Shown: piece by piece, positions 55,907 to 64,000 of the stretch
Numbering within the stretch: the first letter of the stretch is position 1
How the letters are laid out: each line of letters opens with the position of its first letter
Assembly: GCA_016719465.1 (NCBI GenBank)
Contig: JADJYY010000001.1
Coordinates: 124,001 to 188,000, forward strand
Direction of reading: 5' to 3'
Origin: Hydrogenophilales bacterium
GTDB taxonomy: Bacteria > Pseudomonadota > Gammaproteobacteria > Burkholderiales > Thiobacillaceae
DNA: 64,000 nucleotides
Notes under the pieces: generated by a model
Told to the model about the DNA's origin: nothing
Seen by the model: only the letters and a program-made list of their open reading frames with translations
The model's database searches: none
Position numbers and translations under genes: made by a program

Positions 55907-56863
55907 ATGATAACGGACCCGCAGCCTCCTTCCCTGATCGTCGCCATCCTGGGCGCCGGCCCCGCCGGCATGTCCTGCGCCAATGCCTGCCTGTCCTTCG
56001 GGCTCACGCCGGTGGTCATCGAACGCGGGGATCACGCGGGCGGCGCCCAGCGCGCCAATTTCCACCCAAACCTGTGGATGCTCGGCGCCCCGGGCGAGTC
56101 CGGCGAAACCATGACCCGGCGCATGGCCGAGCACTACACCAGCCTGCCTGTGCAAACCCGTTACCGGACCGAGGTCGCGCATGTCGAAGGGAAGGGTGCA
56201 GGCTTCAATCTCACCTTCATGGCGCATGGGGGGTCACCCGACCCGCTGCATGCCCGCGCCATCGTCCTCGCAACGGGCATGCGCCCCCGCGCCACGCCCG
56301 AACTGGAACAACTGGCAGGCGCGAGCCGCGGGGTCATCATCGGCCCCCTCTCCGACACCATCCGGGACGGCATCCGCGACGCCCGGGTGCTGATCCTGGG
56401 GGGCGGCGACAACGCCCTGGACCACGCCCTGTTCCTGGCGGAGCGCGGCAACCGGGTGGTGGTCTGCGCGCGGCGGGCGTTCTCGGCCCGGGCGGGCTTC
56501 CTGGCCAGTTGCGCGCGACGTCCGGAGATCGAGTTGCGCGCCGGCAGCGCGCCGGTGGACATCTCGCTGATCGGTGAAACCCTCCGCGCCCGCTGGACCT
56601 CGGGCTTCGAGGATTTCGACTGGCTGCTGGTGATGTACGGCTATCGGCCCAACACGGATGTACTGGAGCGCTTCGCCCCCCAACTGCGCCCGGACATGAC
56701 CGCCAGCGGCCACGTCCATGTGGACACCTGGCAGCGAACCTCCAGCCCGGGCATCTACGCGGCCGGGGACATCACCGACTCGCCCCAGCCCTCCGTCCCC
56801 ACGGCCATCGCCCAAGGGCTTGCGGCGGCCAGGGCCATTGAACGGGACATGGGCACAACGTAG
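55907..56863 (+). CDS. FAD/NAD(P)-dependent oxidoreductase, thioredoxin-reductase-like without CxxC
   Basis: A 318-aa flavoprotein with two Rossmann folds: the FAD motif ILGAGPAGMSCANAC (about residues 14-28) and the NADP motif ILGGGDNALDHALF (about 156-169). IVLATGMRPRA and GIYAAGDITDSPQPSVPTAI complete the FAD site. The redox-active CxxC of thioredoxin reductase is absent from the NADP domain, so it is more like ferredoxin/flavodoxin-NADP reductases of this fold. Divergent from the midA-like gene. Confidence 0.82.
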   Translation: MITDPQPPSLIVAILGAGPAGMSCANACLSFGLTPVVIERGDHAGGAQRANFHPNLWMLGAPGESGETMTRRMAEHYTSLPVQTRYRTEVAHVEGKGAGFNLTFMAHGGSPDPLHARAIVLATGMRPRATPELEQLAGASRGVIIGPLSDTIRDGIRDARVLILGGGDNALDHALFLAERGNRVVVCARRAFSARAGFLASCARRPEIELRAGSAPVDISLIGETLRARWTSGFEDFDWLLVMYGYRPNTDVLERFAPQLRPDMTASGHVHVDTWQRTSSPGIYAAGDITDSPQPSVPTAIAQGLAAARAIERDMGTT

Positions 56864-56940
56864 GGCTGCGTAGGGCGCGATAACCGAAGGGCATTGCGCC
56901 GAATTGGATTCGGTCGGTGCAATACGGCGGACGCCTATTG

Positions 56941-57132
56941 CCCTCCCTCCTGGGGGGGAAGGCCCGGCGGGAAGGAGCCGGCGCCGGGGGGGAGGCGGGC
57001 CCCGCCCGCCGGGGGGAAAAGGGGGGGGGCGCCGGGGGGGCCGCCCCCCCCCAGCCCGGGGGCGGGCGGGGGGCGAGCCCCAAGGGCCAGGGGGCCCGCC
57101 GGCCGCGGGGCGGGGGGAGGGGGGGGGGGGGG
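56941..57132. other. second anomalous G/C-homopolymer tract, probable assembly artefact
   Basis: About 190 bases with runs of seven to fourteen G or C (for example 57119-57132) and no credible coding content, very like the tract at 26852-27249. It starts with CCCTCCCTCC, the sort of sequence that begins the palindromic elements elsewhere. It falls between the stops of two convergent genes, so no gene is visibly damaged. Confidence 0.75.
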
Positions 57133-57159
57133 ACTTTGGAGAGCATATCACCCTACTGC

Positions 57160-58176
57160 CTACGCGGCCGGCAGGTTGTGGTACTTGCGGTACCAGGCGG
57201 CCCAATTGGCGATGCCCACGGCCAGCTCTGTCTTCGGCTCGAAGCCCACATCCCGTTTCAGGTCGTCCACGTTGGCGTAGGTGGCCACCACGTCGCCGGG
57301 CTGCATGGGCAGGAAGTTCTTTTTCGCTTCCTGGCCCAGAGAGTCCTCGATGGTCTTGATGAAGGTCATCAGTTCCACCGGCTGGTGGTTGCCGATGTTG
57401 TAGACCCGGTAGGGGGCGTAGCTGGTGCCCGGGTCGGGCGCGTCGGTGGTGAAGGCGGGATTGGGAGTGGCGATGCGGTCCAGCACCCGCACGGTGCCTT
57501 CGGCGATGTCGTCCACGTAGGTGAAGTCGCGCTGCATCTTGCCCATGTTGAACACGTCGATGGCGCGGCCATCGAGGATGGCGCTGGTGAACAGCCAGGG
57601 CGACATGTCCGGCCGGCCCCAGGGGCCGTAGACGGTGAAGTAGCGCAGGCCGGTGGTGGGCAGGCCATAGAGGTGGCTGTAGGTGTGGGCCATCAGTTCG
57701 TTGGCCTTCTTGCTGGCGGCATACAGACTGACCGGGTGGTCCACGTTGTCGTGCACCGAGAACGGCATGTGGGTGTTGGCGCCGTAGACGCTGGAAGAGC
57801 TGGCGTAGACGAAATGCTCGACGCCGTTGTGGCGGCAGCCTTCCAGCAGGTTGCCGAAGCCCACCAGGTTGGTCTGGATGTAGGCGTAGGGGTTCTTGAG
57901 CGAATAACGCACGCCGGGCTGGGCGGCCAGGTTGATGACGCGGTTGAATTTCTCGGCGGCGAACAGGTCCTCCACCACCACCCGGTCGGCGATGTCGCCG
58001 CGCACGAACTTGAACTTGGGGTAGGGCTTGAGCTGTTCCAGGCGGGCGAGCTTCAGCTTCGGATCGTAGTAGTCGTTGAGGTTGTCGATGCCGACTACTT
58101 CGTCGCCGCGCTTGAGCAGAATCTGGGCGACATGCATGCCGATGAAACCGGCCGCGCCGGTGACGAGAACTTTCAT
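57160..58176 (-). CDS. NAD-dependent sugar-nucleotide epimerase, UDP-glucuronate 4-epimerase type
   Basis: A 338-aa extended short-chain dehydrogenase. The NAD motif is TGAAGFIGMHVAQ (about residues 6-18), the catalytic Ser and YxxxK are ASSSSVYG and YAASKKANE, and DNLNDYYDPKLK and NLAAQPGVRYS are typical of UDP-glucuronate 4-epimerases, which make UDP-galacturonate for surface polysaccharides. ATG 58176 has AAGGGA at eight bases; ATG 58185 is too close to it. Divergent from waaA. Confidence 0.88.
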   Translation of the reverse strand: MKVLVTGAAGFIGMHVAQILLKRGDEVVGIDNLNDYYDPKLKLARLEQLKPYPKFKFVRGDIADRVVVEDLFAAEKFNRVINLAAQPGVRYSLKNPYAYIQTNLVGFGNLLEGCRHNGVEHFVYASSSSVYGANTHMPFSVHDNVDHPVSLYAASKKANELMAHTYSHLYGLPTTGLRYFTVYGPWGRPDMSPWLFTSAILDGRAIDVFNMGKMQRDFTYVDDIAEGTVRVLDRIATPNPAFTTDAPDPGTSYAPYRVYNIGNHQPVELMTFIKTIEDSLGQEAKKNFLPMQPGDVVATYANVDDLKRDVGFEPKTELAVGIANWAAWYRKYHNLPAA

Positions 58177-58208
58177 ATCGTTCATCCCTTGATGAGTTGG
58201 AAAACCCC

Positions 58209-58246
58209 CGCATTCTAGCGGGGACTGGCGGGCCCGCTAGAATGCG
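58209..58246. promoter_or_regulatory. 14-bp perfect inverted repeat between the divergent epimerase and waaA genes
   Basis: CGCATTCTAGCGGG (58209-58222) and CCCGCTAGAATGCG (58233-58246) are perfect inverted repeats with a ten-base spacer, ending three bases before the waaA start codon. Each arm carries TAGAAT, a -10-like sequence facing outward to its own gene. A dimeric regulator site or two divergent promoters are possible. Confidence 0.6.
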
Positions 58247-58249
58247 CCC

Positions 58250-59524
58250 ATGCGAATGCTTTATTTCCTGGCCTGGGCGCTGGCCCTGCCCTTCTTCTTC
58301 CTTTACCTGCTGTGGCGGGCCTTGCGCCAACCCGAGTATTTGCGCCACTGGCGGGAACGCCTGGGCTGGGCTCCACCCTTGGAAAAACGCCCGCGCATCC
58401 TGATCCATGCCGTTTCCGTGGGCGAGACGCGGGCGGCGGATCCCCTGGTGAAGTCATTGCTGGCCCGTCATCCCGACCACGAAATCCTTTTGAGCCACAT
58501 CACCCCGACGGGGCGCGCCACGGGCAGGGAACTGTTCGGCGACCGGGTGGGGCAAACGATCAGGCAAACCTACCTGCCCTACGACTTCCTCCCCCTGGTT
58601 CATCTTTTCCTGGCGCGGGCGCGCCCCAGCCTGTGCGTGATCATGGAGACGGAAATCTGGCCCAGCCTGTTCACGCTCTGCGCGCGTAGGGGCATTCCGA
58701 TCCTCCTGGTCAATGCCCGCCTGTCCGAGCGCTCGGCCCGTGGGTACCGGCGCGTGGCGCGCCTGGTCCGCCCCGCCCTGGCGTCGCTGACCGCCATAGC
58801 CGCCCAATCCGCCGAGGACGGGGAGCGCCTTCGGGCGCTGGGCGGGCGGAGCATCCAGATTACCGGCAACCTGAAATTCGACGTCACGCCGCCCGCCACC
58901 GCGTCAGCCATCGCCGGGGACCTGCGCCACCGGTTCGCGGGGAAATTCGTTTTCCTGGCGGCCAGCACGCGGGATGGCGAGGAGCGCCTGTTGCTGGATG
59001 CCATGGACAGGTTCGGCGCGGAGGTGCTGCTGGTGCTGGTGCCGCGCCATCCCCAGCGCTTCCCGGAAGTGGGACGCCTGATCCAGGAACGGGGGCTGCC
59101 CTGGGCCCGGCGCGGCGAAACGGGCACGCCGGCGGGAGATATCCGCGTGTTCCTGGGCGACAGCATGGGGGAAATGGCGGCCTACTATGCCGCCGCCGAC
59201 CTGGCCTACGTGGGCGGCAGCCTGCTGCCCTTCGGCGGCCAGAACCTGATCGAGGCCGCCGCCGCCGGCTGTCCGGCGCTGATCGGCCCCCACACCTGGA
59301 ACTTCGTCGACGCCGCGGAACAGGCCGTCGCCGTGGGCTGCGCCCGTCGCGTCCAGGGCCTGGAAGGTCTGCTCGCCGCCGTGGAGGAACTCGGGCGGGC
59401 ACCCGACAAGCGCGCCGCCATGGCGGCGGCGGGCCTCCGCTTCACGGCCGCGAACCGGGGCGCGACCGAACGGGTCATGGCCTTGATCGAGGCCTCGTTG
59501 CCGGAGGAAAAAGGGCGGACCTGA
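58250..59524 (+). CDS. waaA: 3-deoxy-D-manno-octulosonate transferase WaaA (KdtA)
   Basis: WaaA (424 aa) adds Kdo to lipid A at the cytoplasmic face of the inner membrane. The N-terminal membrane anchor (about residues 4-22) is followed by HAVSVGETRAADPL (catalytic Glu of the GT-B fold), ETEIWPSLFTLCARRGIP, NLKFDV and the nucleotide site GGSLLPFGGQNLIEAAAAGC. Length is normal. The upstream palindrome touches the start region, so no normal ribosome site is visible. Confidence 0.95.
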   Translation: MRMLYFLAWALALPFFFLYLLWRALRQPEYLRHWRERLGWAPPLEKRPRILIHAVSVGETRAADPLVKSLLARHPDHEILLSHITPTGRATGRELFGDRVGQTIRQTYLPYDFLPLVHLFLARARPSLCVIMETEIWPSLFTLCARRGIPILLVNARLSERSARGYRRVARLVRPALASLTAIAAQSAEDGERLRALGGRSIQITGNLKFDVTPPATASAIAGDLRHRFAGKFVFLAASTRDGEERLLLDAMDRFGAEVLLVLVPRHPQRFPEVGRLIQERGLPWARRGETGTPAGDIRVFLGDSMGEMAAYYAAADLAYVGGSLLPFGGQNLIEAAAAGCPALIGPHTWNFVDAAEQAVAVGCARRVQGLEGLLAAVEELGRAPDKRAAMAAAGLRFTAANRGATERVMALIEASLPEEKGRT

Positions 59525-59541
59525 ACCGGTGAAACGGACTT

Positions 59542-60861
59542 TTAGTCCCGCAGCAGCGCGTCCAGGGCTTTCAGGTCTTCCTCGCCCAGGGTTCCCGCCG
59601 CGGCCTTGAGTTGCAGGCCGGCCAGCAAGGTCTGGTAGCGCGCGGCGGACAGGTCCCGGCGGGTGGTGAACAGTTGCTGCTGGGCATTCAGCACATCCAC
59701 CCGGGTGCGGACGCCCACCTCCAGGCCGAGCTTGGTGGATTTGAGCTGGGCCTCGCTTGAAACCAGCGCCTGCTCGAGGGCGCGTGTCTGGGCATCGCCG
59801 GACAACACCCCGAGGAAACCCTGGCGGGCATCCAGGCGCGACTGGCGACGCGCGTCCTCCAGGTCGTAACGGGTCTTTTCCTGGTTGGCCACGGCTTCGC
59901 GCACGCGGGAGTCCGTGGCGCCGCCCTCGAACAGGTTCCAGCCCAGCACCACGCCGATCTGGCTGGTCTGGGTATCCACGCCGGTACCGGCGAGGGTCGT
60001 GGAGGTATTGCGGTTGTCCGCGTAACTCGCCTGCAAATCCAGATTGGGCAGATAGCTGCCCCGTTGCCGCCGCACCTCCCTGCGCGCCAGCTCGAAGCCG
60101 GAGCGGGAGACGGCCACGCCCAGGCTGTCTTCCTCGGCCTGTTTCACCCAGGCCTCCATGTTGGCGGGTTCCGGCAACGGCATGGTCGCGCCTTCCGCCA
60201 GGCGCGCCAGAGAGGGGCTCTCCCGGCTGATGATCTTTTCCAGGGCGCGGCGCTTCACGTCGAGATCGTTCAGCGCGGCGATTTCCTGGGCGGTGGTGAG
60301 GTCGTAACGCGCCTGGGCCTCGTGGGTATCGGTGATGGTGGCCGCGCCCACCTCGAAGCTCTTGCGCGCCTGGGCCAGCTGTTCCGCGAAGGCCTGCTTC
60401 TGGGCCTGGGCCGTGGCCAGGACATCCTGGGCGCGCAGGACGTCGAAATAGGCGGTGGCGACGCGCAGCAGGAGTTCCTGCTCCGCCAGCTTGAGTTGCT
60501 GTTCGCTCAGCAGGGCCTGAATCTTGCCCTGCTCGTAAACCTCCAGGTTCTGCTGGCGAAACAGCGGCTGCACCAGCAACAACCTGTAGCCGTAAGGCTC
60601 GGTGTTGGTGGTGGGCAGGGCGCTGCTTTCCGTGCGGGTATCGAGATAGCTGGCCGACAGGGACACATTCGGCAGCAGCCCGGCGCGGCCCTGGGGCAGT
60701 TTTTCCTGTCCCGCCTTGTAGGCCTCCCGCGCCGCGGCGAGCTTGGCATCATTGCCTCTCGCCATTTGATAGATCTCGCCCAGATTCGCGCTCCAGGCGG
60801 GCGCGGAAAACTGGAACAGGGGCATGGCCAGGGCGGCGATAAGTACTCGTGGTCGCATCAT
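59542..60861 (-). CDS. tolC: TolC-family outer membrane efflux/secretion channel
   Basis: A 439-aa outer-membrane channel of the TolC type. A signal peptide (about residues 1-24, RPRVLIAALAMPLFQFSAPAW) precedes NLGEIYQMARGNDAKLAAAR, the usual mature start. Two internally similar halves of long coiled-coil helices follow, with VGWNLFEGG-type strand residues near 310. Serves type I secretion or drug efflux pumps. The start lies one base after the rhodanese gene stop. Confidence 0.9.
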   Translation of the reverse strand: MMRPRVLIAALAMPLFQFSAPAWSANLGEIYQMARGNDAKLAAAREAYKAGQEKLPQGRAGLLPNVSLSASYLDTRTESSALPTTNTEPYGYRLLLVQPLFRQQNLEVYEQGKIQALLSEQQLKLAEQELLLRVATAYFDVLRAQDVLATAQAQKQAFAEQLAQARKSFEVGAATITDTHEAQARYDLTTAQEIAALNDLDVKRRALEKIISRESPSLARLAEGATMPLPEPANMEAWVKQAEEDSLGVAVSRSGFELARREVRRQRGSYLPNLDLQASYADNRNTSTTLAGTGVDTQTSQIGVVLGWNLFEGGATDSRVREAVANQEKTRYDLEDARRQSRLDARQGFLGVLSGDAQTRALEQALVSSEAQLKSTKLGLEVGVRTRVDVLNAQQQLFTTRRDLSAARYQTLLAGLQLKAAAGTLGEEDLKALDALLRD

Positions 60862-60862
60862 G

Positions 60863-61186
60863 TCAGTAGATAGGCATTCTCGGATCGACTTCCTTGGCCC
60901 AGGCATCCACACCCCCGGTCAGGTTGATCACGTTCGTGAAGCCATTGTGTTCCAGAAAGCGCGCGACATGAAAACTTCGCACGCCATGATGACAAATCAC
61001 CACCGTTTCCCGCTCCGGATCCAATTGGTTGAAGCGCGTTGGGACGCTCGCCATGGGCAGGAGTTCCGCGCCATCGATATGGCAACGCTCGAACTCCCAG
61101 ATTTCACGAACGTCGAGAAGCAGCGGTTTTTCACGTTGCGGGTCTTCCAGCCAGTCCTTGAGTTCCCGGGCGTGAAGATGGCGCAT
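60863..61186 (-). CDS. rhodanese-like domain protein
   Basis: A 107-aa single rhodanese domain. The active-site loop is VVICHHGVRSFHVA, with the catalytic Cys followed by His-His-Gly-Val-Arg, and LLLDVREIWEFERCHIDGA is the characteristic early motif. It may carry persulfide sulfur. It follows the pcm-like gene by two bases and precedes tolC by one base, an operon often seen in betaproteobacteria. Confidence 0.92.
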   Translation of the reverse strand: MRHLHARELKDWLEDPQREKPLLLDVREIWEFERCHIDGAELLPMASVPTRFNQLDPERETVVICHHGVRSFHVARFLEHNGFTNVINLTGGVDAWAKEVDPRMPIY

Positions 61187-61188
61187 GC

Positions 61189-61842
61189 TCAGAACGTGAA
61201 ACGCGCCGGCTGCAAGGCGTTTTGCAGCGCCTTCGCCCGGGTTTCGAACAGGTTGTCGGCGCGAAAGACCCCGGCGGTAGTCGCGGTCACCAGACGCGCG
61301 GACATGATGACGCCCTCGCCCACCAGGGCAAACAGGCGTCCCCCGGGGTTCAATCGCTTGAGGAAGGCTTCCGGAAGCAAGGGCGTTGATCCGGTGAGCA
61401 CGATGACATCGAAGGCGCCATCCTCGGTCCAATCCCGGGCGGCATCCCCCAGCCGGGTCTGGATATTGGTCAGACCATGGGCGCGGAATTTCTGCTCGGC
61501 CTGGTCCTTGAGATCGGCGTGCAACTCCACGCTCACCACCACGCCCGCCTGGCTCGCCAGCAGGGCCGTGAAATAGCCGCTGCCCGTGCCCACCTCCAGC
61601 ACCCGTTCATGGGGCTTGACCTGGAGCGCCTGCAATGCCCTCGCCTCGATCTTCGGCTCCCACATGGCCTCGTCATGGCCCAGGGGAATCTCCATGTCCA
61701 CGAAAGCCAGGGAGCGATAGACGGGCGGCACGTAATCCTCCCGCCGGACCTTGAAAAGAAGATCCAGAACTTTCGCATCCAGGACCTCCCAGGGCCGGAC
61801 CTGCTGTTCCACCATGTTGAAGCGCGCCTGCTCGATATCCAT
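61189..61842 (-). CDS. protein-L-isoaspartate O-methyltransferase family protein
   Basis: A 217-aa SAM-dependent methyltransferase of the PCMT family. Motif I is VLEVGTGSGYFTALLA (about residues 79-94); MVEQQVRPWEVLD and VPPVYRSLAFVD are typical of the proteobacterial tolC-linked subgroup. Repair of isoaspartyl residues is the family function, though this subgroup has not been well studied. ATG 61842 has AAGGTG upstream; the open frame to 61896 is longer than the family. Confidence 0.88.
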   Translation of the reverse strand: MDIEQARFNMVEQQVRPWEVLDAKVLDLLFKVRREDYVPPVYRSLAFVDMEIPLGHDEAMWEPKIEARALQALQVKPHERVLEVGTGSGYFTALLASQAGVVVSVELHADLKDQAEQKFRAHGLTNIQTRLGDAARDWTEDGAFDVIVLTGSTPLLPEAFLKRLNPGGRLFALVGEGVIMSARLVTATTAGVFRADNLFETRAKALQNALQPARFTF

Positions 61843-62059
61843 TGCCACACCTTGAGAGAAATGAGCCCGTTGGAGAGGAAGATTGTCTTGGGGCACATTT
61901 TATCCCATCTCTCCCATACGCCCGCCTCGACTCCGGGGGATTCTCGCGGTCCGCCGGCGCGGCCCGGGCCCCGGGTTAGAATCCGCCCCCACCGCCCAAC
62001 CGGCCACCGCGCCGACGACCGTTCTCCACGCTTTTCCAGCCACCCGTCCCGGACCCACG

Positions 62060-62836
62060 ATGAGCTTCCTTTCCCGCCGGCGCCAGCCCGGCCATGCCAC
62101 GGTCGAAATCAGCGAACGCAACGGCGTTCGCTACCTGCATCTGGGGGGCCCCGCGGTGCAAAGCGCCATGCGCATCAAGGATCCGTTCGCACTGGAACTG
62201 GAATACACCCGCGGCATGCTGGCCTTCCTGCTGTTCCAGCCGGATCCCCGCGATATCGCCCTGATCGGCCTGGGCGGCGGCTCCCTCGCCAAATACATCC
62301 ATCGCCACTTGCCGGACAGCCGCCTCACCGCCCTGGAAATCAACGCGGAAGTGGTCGCCGCCGCCCGCAGTTACTTCCTGCTGCCCCAGGACGACGCGCG
62401 CCTCGGGGTGCTGACCGGGGACGGGGCCGCCTTCGTGCGCGAGCATCCGGAAAGCCAGGATGTGCTGCTGGTGGATGGCTATGACGCCAAACGCATCGTC
62501 GACGATCTGGCCAGCCCGGAGTTCTACCGGGCCTGCAAGGCCATGCTGCGGCCGGGTGGCGTCGCGGTGTTCAACCTCTGGGGCTCCGACGCGTATTACC
62601 CGCGCTATTACGATCGGCTGTCGCGCGCCTTCGGCGAACATGTCCTGCAACTCCCGGCCGAGAAGAAGGGGAACATCATCGTATTCGCGTTCCGCAAACC
62701 CCTGCCGGACGTGGAACTGCCCCTCCTCGCCCGCGAGGCGCATCGCCTGGAGGCGATGCTCGGCCTGGAATTCGAGGCCTTCGTCACCCGCATGCGCGAC
62801 TGGAACCCCACCTCGGCCGACGCCTTCATCCTTTAG
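62060..62836 (+). CDS. spermidine synthase-like (polyamine aminopropyltransferase-fold) protein
   Basis: A 258-aa SAM-binding protein of the spermidine synthase fold. IALIGLGGGSLAKYIHRHLP (about residues 75-94) is the SAM-binding motif, LTALEINAEVVAAARSYF follows, and DVLLVDGYDAK carries the expected Asp. The N-terminal tetramerisation domain of true spermidine synthases is short here, so a related aminopropyltransferase or methyltransferase activity is possible. TAGAAT at 61977-61982 may be part of its promoter. Confidence 0.78.
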   Translation: MSFLSRRRQPGHATVEISERNGVRYLHLGGPAVQSAMRIKDPFALELEYTRGMLAFLLFQPDPRDIALIGLGGGSLAKYIHRHLPDSRLTALEINAEVVAAARSYFLLPQDDARLGVLTGDGAAFVREHPESQDVLLVDGYDAKRIVDDLASPEFYRACKAMLRPGGVAVFNLWGSDAYYPRYYDRLSRAFGEHVLQLPAEKKGNIIVFAFRKPLPDVELPLLAREAHRLEAMLGLEFEAFVTRMRDWNPTSADAFIL

Positions 62837-62926
62837 GCGCGTCTCCCCGCCTTCCGCCAGGCCGCTTTCCAAGGCACCGGAAGGATGGGAAAATTCCCAT
62901 CGGTTATGTATTGAATCGAGGCGGCC

Positions 62927-63469
62927 ATGGTCGACAAGGATGGTTACCGGCCGAACGTGGGCATCGTCATCTGCAACGCCCGGAACGAGGTGTTCTGGGG
63001 CAAGCGGGTTCGCCAGAACTCCTGGCAATTTCCCCAGGGCGGCATCAAGCATGGCGAAAGCCCGGAGCAGGCCATGTATCGGGAACTCATGGAAGAAGTC
63101 GGACTGGCCCAGGAACATGTGCGCATCCTGGGCCGCACCCGCGACTGGTTGCGCTACGACGTACCGCGCGACTGGGTGAAACGCGACTGGCGGGGCCATT
63201 ATCGGGGCCAGAAGCAGATATGGTTCCTGTTGCGCTTGCTGGGCCAGGACTGCAGTGTCCGCCTGCGCGCCTCGGACCACCCCGAATTCGATGCCTGGCG
63301 CTGGAATGATTACTGGGCGCCGGCGGAAGCCGTGGTGGAATTCAAGCGGGAGGTTTACCGTTCCGCCCTGAGTGAACTGGAACGCTTTCTTGCCGTGGGC
63401 GCGCAGCACCACCGCGTCTGTCACCCCTACCTGCTGGCCTCCCGCGCCCATGGCGCCGGCCGGAGCTGA
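62927..63469 (+). CDS. rppH: RNA pyrophosphohydrolase RppH (Nudix)
   Basis: RppH (180 aa) removes pyrophosphate from the 5' ends of mRNA and starts RNase E decay. The Nudix box is GGIKHGESPEQAMYRELMEE and continues VGL (about residues 38-60). MVDKDGYRPNVGIVICNARN and SWQFPQGG are characteristic. Length is normal for the family. Confidence 0.95.
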   Translation: MVDKDGYRPNVGIVICNARNEVFWGKRVRQNSWQFPQGGIKHGESPEQAMYRELMEEVGLAQEHVRILGRTRDWLRYDVPRDWVKRDWRGHYRGQKQIWFLLRLLGQDCSVRLRASDHPEFDAWRWNDYWAPAEAVVEFKREVYRSALSELERFLAVGAQHHRVCHPYLLASRAHGAGRS

Positions 63470-63492
63470 CAACACCAACCGCGAGCCTCATC

Positions 63493-64000
63493 GTGAGCAG
63501 AACCTTCAATACCGTACCCTCCTCCCCCCTGCAGAAGGGCGTCACCTTCCACAAGCCCCGTCAGGTCCTGCCCGAGAAGGTCGGACTGGAAGACGCCGCC
63601 GCCCAGGTGATGACCGACTTCAAGATCGTTACCGCCTATACCATTTTCCCCCTGGAGACCATCGAGGCGGCCCGCGCCAAGATGATCCATCGCGGAGTGC
63701 GCATGCTCCTGGTGGTGGATGATCAGAACCACATCCTGGGCCTGATCACCACCTCCGACCTGAGCAGCGAAAAACCCATGCAGGTGGTTCAGACCCAGGG
63801 CGTCCGCCATTCCGACGTCATGGTGAAGGACATCATGACCCCCCGCGAAAAGCTGGAAGTTCTGTGCATGGAGGATTTGCAGAAAGCCTGTGTCGGCGAC
63901 ATCGTCCACACCCTGAAGAGCCATGGCCGTCAGCACGCCCTGGTGGTGGAGCGCGCGGAAGATCGCAGCCAGATCCTGCGCGGCATGTTCTCGGTGTCCC
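63493..64000 (+). CDS. CBS-domain protein (C-terminal part beyond window)
   Basis: The first 169 residues of a protein with two CBS motifs: about residues 45-95 (IVTAYTIFPLETIEAARAKM, LLVVDDQNHILGLITTSDL) and from about 110 (DVMVKDIMTPREKLEVL, ALVVE). CBS pairs usually bind adenosine nucleotides. It starts at GTG 63493, 24 bases after rppH, and runs off the window. Confidence 0.82.
   Translation, partial: MSRTFNTVPSSPLQKGVTFHKPRQVLPEKVGLEDAAAQVMTDFKIVTAYTIFPLETIEAARAKMIHRGVRMLLVVDDQNHILGLITTSDLSSEKPMQVVQTQGVRHSDVMVKDIMTPREKLEVLCMEDLQKACVGDIVHTLKSHGRQHALVVERAEDRSQILRGMFSVS

Overview
The window is a GC-rich (roughly two-thirds G+C) stretch of a betaproteobacterial chromosome, most like Rhodocyclales or a neighbouring order. 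This rests on gene content and order: ruvB-ruvA-ruvC-yebC, rpsU-yqeY-dnaG-rpoD, xseB-ispA-dxs-folE2, mtnA, ubiJ-ubiB, dciA beside secA, waaA beside a pcm-rhodanese-tolC operon, and PEP-CTERM proteins with an exosortase-A-type O-glycosylation ligase. No phage, integrase or transposase gene was seen. The species is not identified; the lineage is inferred.

Layout. 1-3.2 kb: Holliday-junction operon (yebC, ruvC, a UbiA/MenA-type prenyltransferase, ruvA, partial ruvB), minus strand. 3.5-10 kb: small stress or membrane proteins, an FMN reductase, a HerA-like ATPase with a coupled methyltransferase, folB, plsY, tsaD. 10.1-18.9 kb: macromolecular synthesis genes (rpsU, yqeY, dnaG, rpoD), a tRNA with CAT anticodon, then isoprenoid and folate genes. 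19-28.8 kb: a frameshifted glutamine amidotransferase, a diguanylate cyclase, DoxX, glucokinase, a methylthioribose/deoxyribose salvage pair, ubiJ and ubiB. 28.8-32 kb: a VapBC-type toxin-antitoxin pair and an ECF sigma/anti-sigma pair. 32.2-38 kb: a polyamine-type ABC transporter and a sodium:solute symporter. 38.2-50 kb: a surface-polysaccharide and PEP-CTERM district with several VanZ-like proteins, two O-antigen ligase-type proteins, two PEP-CTERM proteins and a beta-helix protein. 50-64 kb: aroK, dciA, secA, midA, a flavin oxidoreductase, a sugar epimerase, waaA, tolC operon, an aminopropyltransferase-like gene, rppH and a partial CBS protein.

The main observations are these. (1) A family of GC-rich palindromic elements, several predicted to fold as an outer stem with two inner hairpins, is dense between 29.8 and 50 kb and not noticed in the flanking housekeeping regions. 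Copies sit in or at the 5' ends of genes: one carries an in-frame stop that cuts potA, others are read through in the only available N-termini of potB and a beta-helix gene. (2) Both PEP-CTERM genes have correctly spaced sigma-54 (-24/-12) promoters, as expected of a PrsK/PrsR-type extracellular-matrix regulon, although no exosortase is in the window. (3) One polysaccharide gene joins a VanZ-like region, an O-antigen ligase core and an inserted beta-sandwich-like domain; another encodes three VanZ-like repeats. (4) Two tracts (about 26.85-27.25 kb and 56.94-57.13 kb) are abnormal homopolymer-rich sequence and are probably assembly artefacts, one of them hiding the 3' end of ubiJ.
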